Of a DNA stretch of 64,000 bases, positions 58,093 through 64,000 are shown one piece after another (the stretch's first letter is position 1; the number at the start of each line of letters is the position of its first letter). Location of the stretch: positions 1-64,000 of the forward strand of contig JANQRW010000017.1 of assembly GCA_028284365.1 (NCBI GenBank), given 5' to 3'. The position numbers and the translations under genes were made by a program. Under the pieces are notes generated by a model. It did no database searches. It saw nothing but the letters and a program-made list of their open reading frames with translations, and had not been told where the DNA came from. The stretch comes from Marinicella sp. (GTDB taxonomy: Bacteria; Pseudomonadota; Gammaproteobacteria; Xanthomonadales; Marinicellaceae).

Positions 58093-58369
58093 TATTGGAG
58101 CCTGTTAACACTAATGGAAGGGCTACTGTTAAGGTTGAAAACGACCCAATCAAGGCGCGAACTGCGTGGTTTGGTTATTCCAATCGAGTGGTGAGGAACG
58201 CAGAGTGGGGTGTTTTCAGCCTTAACCCCTTTGGGCTGGGTCTTATTTTCCACCCCTCTTCGTTATTCAGTCGTTCATGTGGAGTGACCACATGTCACAA
58301 CTGATGCCTTGATGGCTGAAAAATACGATCCAGCAGTTGCCCTTCCATTAGTGTTAACAGGCTCCAATA
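58093..58369. mobile_element. MITE-like element B with perfect 31-bp terminal inverted repeats
   Basis: A 277-bp element whose ends are perfect inverted repeats of 31 bp (58093-58123 and 58339-58369), starting TATTGGAGCCTGTTAACACT. It begins and ends with TA. Internally it aligns, in reverse orientation, with element A at 54715-54982 at roughly 70 percent by eye. A 69-codon frame (58095-58304) is incidental. No transposase is present in the window, so it would have to be moved in trans. Confidence 0.8.
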
Positions 58370-58437
58370 ATGTACAAACGGTTTGACGATCATGAGTTAT
58401 TCATGACGTGGGGACGTATGCTGGATAATGAATCATT

Positions 58438-58652
58438 TGGGGAACTGGTGATCAGTTCGACCTGCGCACTCGGTTAGGCAGACCATGAAGTGGTGGTGGC
58501 TTTGCGAAGCAAAGAAGCCATTATGGAATGGGCGATAGGCCGTGAGCGAAGCCGAATCAGAGAGGGCAAGCCCGAGGTCATTAGCTATGCTGGTCGTGGT
58601 CGCTTTTATTTTTGTCAAGAACAAAAATAAATGAAAACCCAACAGCATTCCT
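58438..58652 (+). repeat. Interspersed repeat, long copy upstream of the hydrolase gene
   Basis: A second long copy of the family at 44831-45029. It contains the 44-bp segment 58472-58515 that is identical in reverse to 33862-33905, the block CAGAGAGGGCAAGCCCGAGGT, a 10-bp stem hairpin (58606-58630) and CCCAACAGCATTCCT at its end. The GGAACAGAGACC module is absent. It ends about 30 bp before the start of the secreted hydrolase gene, so it forms most of that gene's upstream region. Confidence 0.8.
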
Positions 58653-58681
58653 TTTTTATTAAACAATTAGAGGGTTTATCA

Positions 58682-60622
58682 ATGAAAAAACATTTCATTC
58701 TGGGCGCGTCTGCGTCCTTATTATTTGCGGTAACAGCAGTCACAGCAAAAACTTCACCAATCGCAAAACACCTGGCAGGACCTGCTGAAGAGATAGAACT
58801 GATGAGAAAAGCCAGTCCTGAATCTACTGCGATTATTTCTAAACATGCCATGTTACCAGTTCAATTTGAATTGGGTGAAAACAATGAATTGGTGTGGCAA
58901 AAAAATATTTTGGTTGATGGTGAAAATCCAAAAGTGTTGTTGTTTGGCGTGGGCAAAAATGATTGGCAATTAGACATCAAAGGCCACAATGCAGAGAAGT
59001 CAGGTATACAAGACATCCAGTATTTCACCCGTGATACGACATTTGGTATGGGCAAAGAACAATTCCCTGCAACTCAATTTGACTTACAAAATTTAGCCAG
59101 TGGTCGTTACCAGTTTCAAGTTAAAACCAAGGTGGCAGAAGATGGTTATTTATTGGTAAGCAGCGATAGCCCATATCGCTTGAAATCATTTGTTAATTCT
59201 AATGGTGCAGTGACAGGTCAAGAAATTACCATTAATGCATCAGCTTTTAATTCAGAATTTTCGGTCGTGAAAAATGATTTGCAGTTGATTAATAATTCCA
59301 CGATTAACATCACTGCACCTGATGGCATTACCACTGGCATTTCTATGTTTGATGATGGTTTGTCTAGCGATAAAGTAGCCTTTGATGGCCAGTTTAATGC
59401 TTCATTTAAAGCTGAACAGGCAGGGTTATATCAAGTTCAAGTGGTTGCCGAGGGCACCACACCCAAAGGACAGCCATTTTTGAGAACTGTTGAACATGTA
59501 GTTCCTGTGATTGAATCAGATTTGGTTATGGGTGCCAAAGAAGTGAATGGGGCTTATTCAGCACCACATAAAATTGATCTCAGTATGGCTGTTGATACCA
59601 AGCTGGATCGCAGTCGCTTTAGAGTGATGGCTGAAGTTTGGGGTGTTAAATCTTCAGGAAAAGAATCTACATCAGCGGCTGTTACTTGGTTATCAACCAT
59701 TGCAGAACTGAAAGCTGAAGTATTAACCTTACAATTAGATGACAGGTGGCTGTTGTCCGCAGGAGTTACTGCTCCTTATAGCCTGAAAAATATCAGGTTA
59801 GAAGATATTGAGCATTATATTTCAGTACTTGAAGTTGATGAGATGCCGCTGTTCTTACCTTCAGTTTCTGAAAAATCATTGGCTACTTATGATGGTGGTT
59901 TGTATGAGTCAATGTTAAAAGGTGAAAAACCTGAACACCTGAAGAGTCAGGAAAAAGCAGCTGGTGGTAAATTGATGCTGGTTCATGGTTATTGTTCAGG
60001 TGATGCTTGGGGGCCTGTACAATCTCAATTCAGTAACTACGTCAAATTTACGGACTTCAATCAAAACAGATCACACGATGCTTTTGCACGTTTGATAGAT
60101 AGCTATGGTGATAACTTCCCATCGTTTGGTGTGGTTGCTCACTCTCAAGGTGGTGCGGCTTCATTACATTTATATACATACTATTGGAGTGGTTTAGATA
60201 ATGCTGGCTCAGGCCGCTTGATCCAATCAGTGGGTACACCTTATCAGGGCACACCTCTGGCTGGTAACTTAGCTGCTATTGGAGATATCTTTGGTGTGGG
60301 TTGTGGCTACAACAGCAATCTGACTGTTTCAGGTGGAGGAGCGTGGTTATCTGGTATCCCAACCTGGGCCAGAAGTAAGGTTAACTATTACACCACGTCA
60401 TTTACTAAAAAGTGGTGGCGTCCTGACTGGTGTAACATTGCTTCTGATATTATCCTATCAGATCCTGAAGATGGCACCACTGAACAATTCCGTGGACAAG
60501 TCTCTGGAGCAGTAAATCGAGGGCATAAAACGGGACAATGCCACACCGAAGGTATGCGCGATATGGCACAAACGCGAGACAGTGGTAGAAATTCAACCAT
60601 GAGTGCCAATGCTGCCAGGTAA
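58682..60622 (+). CDS. Secreted alpha/beta hydrolase (lipase/esterase-like)
   Basis: A 646-residue exported protein. A signal peptide (about residues 1-20) is followed by an Ig-like beta-rich N-terminal part (about 60-430, with repeated strands and a FDDGLSSDKVAFDGQFNASF segment of choice-of-anchor type) and an alpha/beta hydrolase domain (about 440-640). The hydrolase shows LMLVHGYCSGDAWGP (oxyanion region) and GVVAHSQGGAASLHL with the nucleophile Ser488; a candidate His lies in NRGHKTGQCHTEGM. The protein resembles those annotated as conditioned medium factor in marine bacteria, though I hold that name loosely. The ATG at 58682 follows AGAGGG and the signal; an upstream in-frame ATG at 58631 lies in the repeat. 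Confidence 0.78.
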   Translation: MKKHFILGASASLLFAVTAVTAKTSPIAKHLAGPAEEIELMRKASPESTAIISKHAMLPVQFELGENNELVWQKNILVDGENPKVLLFGVGKNDWQLDIKGHNAEKSGIQDIQYFTRDTTFGMGKEQFPATQFDLQNLASGRYQFQVKTKVAEDGYLLVSSDSPYRLKSFVNSNGAVTGQEITINASAFNSEFSVVKNDLQLINNSTINITAPDGITTGISMFDDGLSSDKVAFDGQFNASFKAEQAGLYQVQVVAEGTTPKGQPFLRTVEHVVPVIESDLVMGAKEVNGAYSAPHKIDLSMAVDTKLDRSRFRVMAEVWGVKSSGKESTSAAVTWLSTIAELKAEVLTLQLDDRWLLSAGVTAPYSLKNIRLEDIEHYISVLEVDEMPLFLPSVSEKSLATYDGGLYESMLKGEKPEHLKSQEKAAGGKLMLVHGYCSGDAWGPVQSQFSNYVKFTDFNQNRSHDAFARLIDSYGDNFPSFGVVAHSQGGAASLHLYTYYWSGLDNAGSGRLIQSVGTPYQGTPLAGNLAAIGDIFGVGCGYNSNLTVSGGGAWLSGIPTWARSKVNYYTTSFTKKWWRPDWCNIASDIILSDPEDGTTEQFRGQVSGAVNRGHKTGQCHTEGMRDMAQTRDSGRNSTMSANAAR

Positions 60623-60644
60623 TTTGAGCGTTGACAATCTATTT

Positions 60645-60675
60645 AAAAGCCCAGTATGCTCTGGGCTTTTTTATT
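60645..60675 (+). terminator. Rho-independent terminator of the secreted hydrolase gene
   Basis: AAAAGCCCAG (60645-60654) pairs with CTGGGCTTTT (60661-60670) around a six-base loop and runs into TTTTTTATTT. It lies 22 bp after the stop codon. Confidence 0.88.
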
Positions 60676-60724
60676 TCTCATTTCGATATTTCTTATGATG
60701 CTATAGCAGTGGTTTGCTTTTAAT

Positions 60725-60835
60725 AAAGGAATGCTCTTGGAACGGAGACCGAAGGCTCAAGAGCATTCCTTTAAACCGCCATGCCCTCATTGCCTACGCT
60801 GGTCGAGCCAATCATCGGCTCTCCCAAGCAAGATG
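60725..60835 (+). repeat. Interspersed repeat remnant with 15-bp hairpin
   Basis: AAAGGAATGCTCTTG (60725-60739) and CAAGAGCATTCCTTT (60758-60772) form a perfect 15-bp inverted repeat around GAACGGAGACCGAAGGCT, a variant of the repeat-family module. The following AACCGCCATGCCCTCATTGC and TACGCTGGTCGAGC resemble the module at 1-110 and 33920-34003. It separates the hydrolase gene from hflD and contains no gene. Confidence 0.7.
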
Positions 60836-60856
60836 CGTACACTGGTTTGTTAATAT

Positions 60857-61465
60857 TTAAGTAGCCAGCAATTTTTTGGCCTCATCAATATATGTTTTTC
60901 TTTTAAACAACAGTTGAAGTTGGTTGCCACCAGTTTGTTTCCATAATACCGCTGATCGAATGCCTGCTAACAGCACGGCTCGAATTTTTTCTGTAATGGC
61001 CTGGTCTTTTAAATGAAAAGGTTGTCCAGCAACAATGACTCTTGGCTGCATCTGACTGATGGTTTTCGAGTAAATTTGGGCAAGCTTAGCGATAACAGCA
61101 CTGTTTAAAGGTTCTTCAGCACTTTGCAAAACTTTAGATTCTTGTAAGCCTTTGGCAATGGTATCAATCATTTCCTCTCTTTGGGGTAATTTCGCTGCCA
61201 AAGTGAGGAGGGTGATGGTGTACTTGATGATGTTGATATAATAACTGTCTTTATCAAAGGATTTAATTAAACTGTTATAGCCTAATGCCAATCCAGAAAG
61301 GTTGTTATCAAACACGTCTTCGGTACTACTGGCATCTAACTTATACAGGCTGTTCAAACTTACTTCCCAGCTCTTATTATCACGAATGGCACCAGAATTG
61401 GCCAGTTCATGAGCCATGGTGGCAGCTTGATACACCCCGGCTAAAGCGATTGTTTGATCTCTCAT
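60857..61465 (-). CDS. hflD: High frequency lysogenization protein HflD homologue
   Basis: A 202-residue, largely helical protein of the HflD (DUF489) family, a peripheral membrane protein that in E. coli binds phage lambda CII. It shows QTIALAGVYQAATMAHELAN at the N-terminus, NSLYKLDASSTEDVFDN and a central GYNSLIKSFDKD. Its normal cellular role is unclear. It follows mnmA by 40 bp on the same strand; nudJ-mnmA-hflD is the classic order in gammaproteobacteria (often with purB after it, which is absent here). Confidence 0.92.
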   Translation of the reverse strand: MRDQTIALAGVYQAATMAHELANSGAIRDNKSWEVSLNSLYKLDASSTEDVFDNNLSGLALGYNSLIKSFDKDSYYINIIKYTITLLTLAAKLPQREEMIDTIAKGLQESKVLQSAEEPLNSAVIAKLAQIYSKTISQMQPRVIVAGQPFHLKDQAITEKIRAVLLAGIRSAVLWKQTGGNQLQLLFKRKTYIDEAKKLLAT

Positions 61466-61505
61466 GATTAATTTCTCTGTCAGCTATTAAATAATATTGA
61501 GGTGG

Positions 61506-62615
61506 TTATGCAGATTTCAATTCACATGTTGAACTTAATAAAGTGGATGATTCAATAATGGCACCACCTAAACAGACATCACCCTGATAAAAAACCACTG
61601 ATTGGCCTGGAGTGATCGCTTTTTGTAATTTGTCAAAATGAACTTTAATGGTGTTGTTATCCAACAAAGTAACTCCACAGGCTTGATCGGCCTGGCGGTA
61701 TCTGATTTTTGCATGACAGCGAATGGGATAGTGTGGTTCAGTATCAGATATCCAGGTAACTTGTTTGGCTGTTAATGCATTGTCTAACATCAAGTTTGAA
61801 TAGTTACTTTGTCCCACAATCAATTGGTTTTTCTGGTGTTTTTTGGCAATCACAAACCAGGGTTCTGATAGTGCATCGCGAACACCGCCAATGCCTAAAC
61901 CCTGTCTCTGACCAATGGTGTAATACATCAAACCATTGTGCTTTCCAACAATTTGCCCTGTGGGTGTGACAATTTCGCCTGGGTTGGGTTTAAGGTAAGT
62001 CGACAAAAAATCCTGAAAGCGCTTTTCCCCAATGAAACAGATACCGGTTGAATCTTTTTTATCAAATACATTTAAGCCCAGTGATTCGGCGATTTGTCTC
62101 ACCTCAGGTTTTTCAATTTCACCAACTGGAAACAAACTGCGTGCGAGTTGGTATTGGTTGATCGCATACAAAAAGTAGCTTTGATCTTTATTGTTATCAA
62201 GACCTTTTAACAGTTGGTATTCGCCATTGGCTTGTCCCTTGCGGACATAGTGGCCAGTAGCCATCATATCAGCGCCTAAATCATCGGCGTGATCAAGAAA
62301 GGTTTTGAATTTTATTTCACGGTTACAAAGAATGTCTGGGTTTGGTGTTCGACCTTGTTGGTATTCAGTTAAGAATTCCTCAAACACATTATCCCAGTAC
62401 TCGCTGGCGAAATTACGCCGATGCAGTTTGATCCCCAGTTGATCACAAACCGCTTGCGCATCTTTGACGTCTTCATCTGCACTACAAATTTCTTGAGTAT
62501 CGTCTTCTTCCCAGTTTTTCATAAACATGCCTTCAACGTGATGGCCTTGTTGTTTGAGAAGGGCAGCGCTTACCGAAGAATCAACGCCTCCAGACATGCC
62601 AGTAATGACTTTCAT
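61506..62615 (-). CDS. mnmA: tRNA-specific 2-thiouridylase
   Basis: Thiolates U34 of tRNAs for Lys, Glu and Gln. The 369-residue protein has the PP-loop ([20 protein letters not shown]), the catalytic cysteines Cys97 ([12 protein letters not shown]) and Cys193 ([13 protein letters not shown]), and the C-terminal domain with [14 protein letters not shown] and [19 protein letters not shown]. Length and motifs agree with E. coli MnmA. It lies between nudJ and hflD on the minus strand. Confidence 0.96.
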   Translation of the reverse strand: MKVITGMSGGVDSSVSAALLKQQGHHVEGMFMKNWEEDDTQEICSADEDVKDAQAVCDQLGIKLHRRNFASEYWDNVFEEFLTEYQQGRTPNPDILCNREIKFKTFLDHADDLGADMMATGHYVRKGQANGEYQLLKGLDNNKDQSYFLYAINQYQLARSLFPVGEIEKPEVRQIAESLGLNVFDKKDSTGICFIGEKRFQDFLSTYLKPNPGEIVTPTGQIVGKHNGLMYYTIGQRQGLGIGGVRDALSEPWFVIAKKHQKNQLIVGQSNYSNLMLDNALTAKQVTWISDTEPHYPIRCHAKIRYRQADQACGVTLLDNNTIKVHFDKLQKAITPGQSVVFYQGDVCLGGAIIESSTLLSSTCELKSA

Positions 62616-62638
62616 GTTACTTTATTTTGTGTGGTTAA

Positions 62639-63091
62639 TTAATCGTAATAACTGAACACATCAATGTCAGTTCGTTTGCCTTTGATATGGTGATCAATGT
62701 GGTGCAAAACAAGAGGAGAGCGAAGCCGCTCTTTATTTTGTGCGACCTCATCACGAGTCATCCACTTAGCGCAAATAATGCCTTCATCTAAAGTTTGATC
62801 AGGATCAAACGCCAAGGCAGTGGCAGCAAAGCATGAACGTAAGTAATGTTTGTTGCTGTTTTTGCTGGTCCATTGTGAAAATTCAATCAAGTGGTCAATT
62901 TGTACATGCCAACCTGTTTCCTCAAGTGTTTCTCGGATAGCAGCTTCGATCAATGATTCATTGTGCTCCAGGTGGCCTGCTGGTTGATTAAGGATTTTTT
63001 TTCCATAAATATCTTCTTCAACCATTAAGAACTTACCACTTTGCTCAATCACCGTTGCTACAGTGACTCTGGGTAACCAATCACGACTCAT
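62639..63091 (-). CDS. nudJ: NUDIX hydrolase, NudJ-like phosphatase
   Basis: A 150-residue Nudix protein. The box is complete: GHLEHNESLIEAAIRETLEE followed by TGW. The opening RVTVATVIEQSGKFLMVEE and NQPAGHLE agree with NudJ, which hydrolyses nucleoside tri- and diphosphates and thiamine pyrophosphate precursors in E. coli. It begins the nudJ-mnmA-hflD run and overlaps the end of the antiporter gene by 4 bp. Confidence 0.9.
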   Translation of the reverse strand: MSRDWLPRVTVATVIEQSGKFLMVEEDIYGKKILNQPAGHLEHNESLIEAAIRETLEETGWHVQIDHLIEFSQWTSKNSNKHYLRSCFAATALAFDPDQTLDEGIICAKWMTRDEVAQNKERLRSPLVLHHIDHHIKGKRTDIDVFSYYD

Positions 63092-64000
63092 GCTTCTTTA
63101 CCTTTCCAGCGTAAGCCAAGATACATACCAACTGTAGCAATAACTATGGCTATCCAGGGTGAAAAGCCGAAGCTAGCAGGTATGATTCCCAGAACAATTG
63201 CAAAAGCACCCGCATAAAAGGCGTAAGGAATCTGAGTTCTGACATGAGCAATATGATCGCAACCCGATGCCATGGAAGATAAGATTGTGGTATCTGATAT
63301 CGGTGAACAATGATCACCCCAAACTGCGCCAGCCAAGATACTGGCGATGGTGGTGTAAATGATGTAATAGTATTCTGGTTCAAGCATTCCTTGTGCACCC
63401 ATCATGTTCCAAACAATCGGCACCACCAGTGGAATCAAAATCCCCATGGCACCCCAGCTGGAGCCAGTGGCAAAAGCTGTTAAAGCAGCTAATAAGAATG
63501 TTAGCAGCGGTAACCAGTGTACCGAGAGGGTGTCTTGTATCATGGATGAAATGTATTGGCTGGTTTGTAGTTGGGTACTGATTTCTGACAGTGACCAAGC
63601 CAACACTAAAATAATCATTGCCAATAACATCGGTTTCATACCTTTTAATAAGGCGTTAACAGTTTGTTCAAGGGTTAATATGCCTTGGATCACACTCAAG
63701 ACGGCTGCAACCAGTACCCCAGCCATTGTACCCCACAACAGTGCCTTGTAAGAATTGGCATTACCAACGATGTCACGTAAGGATTGGTCTGCCATACTGG
63801 GATCTACCCCGGTAAAATACAGCCCGCCTAAAACCACCAGAATCAAGGTCAGAAATGGCAGTATTGCATTCAAAGCACGGTATGGCTTCCCCTCTACCGG
63901 TAAAATCTCTTCTGTTGGGTGTCGGTCTAAATTCAATGAGGTCACACCTCCTGCATTGCGGGCTTCCAATTCGGCTTGGTACATGGGGCCGAAATCTTTA
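63088..64000 (-). CDS. NhaC-type Na+/H+ antiporter, C-terminal part (cut by window end)
   Basis: The C-terminal 300 or so residues of a Na+/H+ antiporter of the NhaC family; the reading frame stays open to the window edge (residues KDFGP precede MYQAELEAR), so the N-terminal half lies outside. About seven membrane helices are visible. Family strings include TAFATGSSWGAMGILIPLVV and AGAVWGDHCSPISDTTILSS, the conserved ion-binding region. It overlaps nudJ by 4 bp. Confidence 0.85.
   Translation of the reverse strand, partial: KDFGPMYQAELEARNAGGVTSLNLDRHPTEEILPVEGKPYRALNAILPFLTLILVVLGGLYFTGVDPSMADQSLRDIVGNANSYKALLWGTMAGVLVAAVLSVIQGILTLEQTVNALLKGMKPMLLAMIILVLAWSLSEISTQLQTSQYISSMIQDTLSVHWLPLLTFLLAALTAFATGSSWGAMGILIPLVVPIVWNMMGAQGMLEPEYYYIIYTTIASILAGAVWGDHCSPISDTTILSSMASGCDHIAHVRTQIPYAFYAGAFAIVLGIIPASFGFSPWIAIVIATVGMYLGLRWKGKEA

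Noticed and set aside
58095-58304. 69-codon ORF within element B
   Set aside because: It begins inside the terminal inverted repeat, and the frame is not kept in the related element A, so it is incidental.
60725-60772. 15-bp hairpin as a second terminator after the hydrolase gene
   Set aside because: There is a better terminator at 60645-60675; this hairpin has an 18-base loop with the repeat-family motif and no long T tract.

Overview
The window is about 64 kb of a fairly AT-rich chromosome from a gammaproteobacterium. It carries standard core operons (guaB-guaA-tadA, nudJ-mnmA-hflD, kdkA/heptosyltransferase, moaACDE-uvrC, acnB and acnA). It also carries a set of families common in marine gammaproteobacteria near the Lysobacterales, Marinicella in particular: a DUF1800/DUF1501 pair, a GldA/F/G-type exporter, an ECF-type sigma factor with a receptor-like Ser/Thr kinase, and a secreted protein ending in a DxIFxDxFE tail. 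The Marinicella-like placement is an inference from gene content and could not be checked. No rRNA, tRNA, CRISPR array, prophage or intact transposase gene was seen.

Layout. 1-419: a repeat fragment and an upstream region. 420-5313: ABC exporter operon (ATPase, permease, GldG-like, DUF4340) with a DUF423 membrane protein. 5657-8779: Tat-type DUF1800 and DUF1501 proteins. 8860-12934 (minus): threonine catabolism (tdh, kbl) and an acyl-CoA ligase. 13238-17040: SLC13-type transporter with a glutamate-cysteine-ligase-like/CBS protein. 17064-19803: acetyltransferase, then an SPFH protein paired with a zinc-ribbon membrane protein. 19901-24201: CorC-like protein, DUF4105 protein, YigZ, a small membrane protein and xseA. 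24253-27762: guaB, guaA, tadA. 27752-30549: CPBP protease, lytic transglycosylase, and a DUF4398 lipoprotein overlapping an OmpA-like protein. 30761-33355: cystathionine beta-synthase and a cystathionine gamma-lyase/synthase, i.e. transsulfuration. 33356-34179: repeat-rich non-coding DNA. 34180-38962: ECF sigma factor, a secreted beta-helix protein on the opposite strand, and a Ser/Thr kinase whose C-terminal tail is frameshifted. 39010-44827: uvrC, moaEDCA and kdkA (minus), then a divergent heptosyltransferase. 45032-50665: Slp-like lipoprotein, small membrane protein, recQ, a GGDEF membrane sensor and DUF1428. 50722-57829 (minus): DUF1207-like outer membrane protein, acnA and acnB. 58682-60622: secreted serine hydrolase. 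60857-64000 (minus): hflD, mnmA, nudJ and a truncated NhaC-type antiporter.

The least expected content lies between genes. (1) Two related elements of about 270 bp with terminal inverted repeats and TA ends lie on either side of acnB in inverted orientation. One has a perfect 31-bp terminal repeat, and the other reaches into the acnB stop codon; they look like MITEs. (2) A modular interspersed repeat family occurs near 0, 5.4, 11.2, 33.4-34.0, 44.8-45.0, 58.4-58.65 and 60.7-60.8 kb. It includes a 48-bp tandem duplication, a 44-bp exact match between distant copies, and a hairpin with two compensated base-pair changes between copies. (3) A palindrome of the PsrA (fatty-acid regulator) type lies upstream of acnB. 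The protein-coding candidates for a less-described system are the SPFH/zinc-ribbon pair, the SLC13 + GCS2-CBS pair, and the sigma/kinase locus split by a beta-helix gene.
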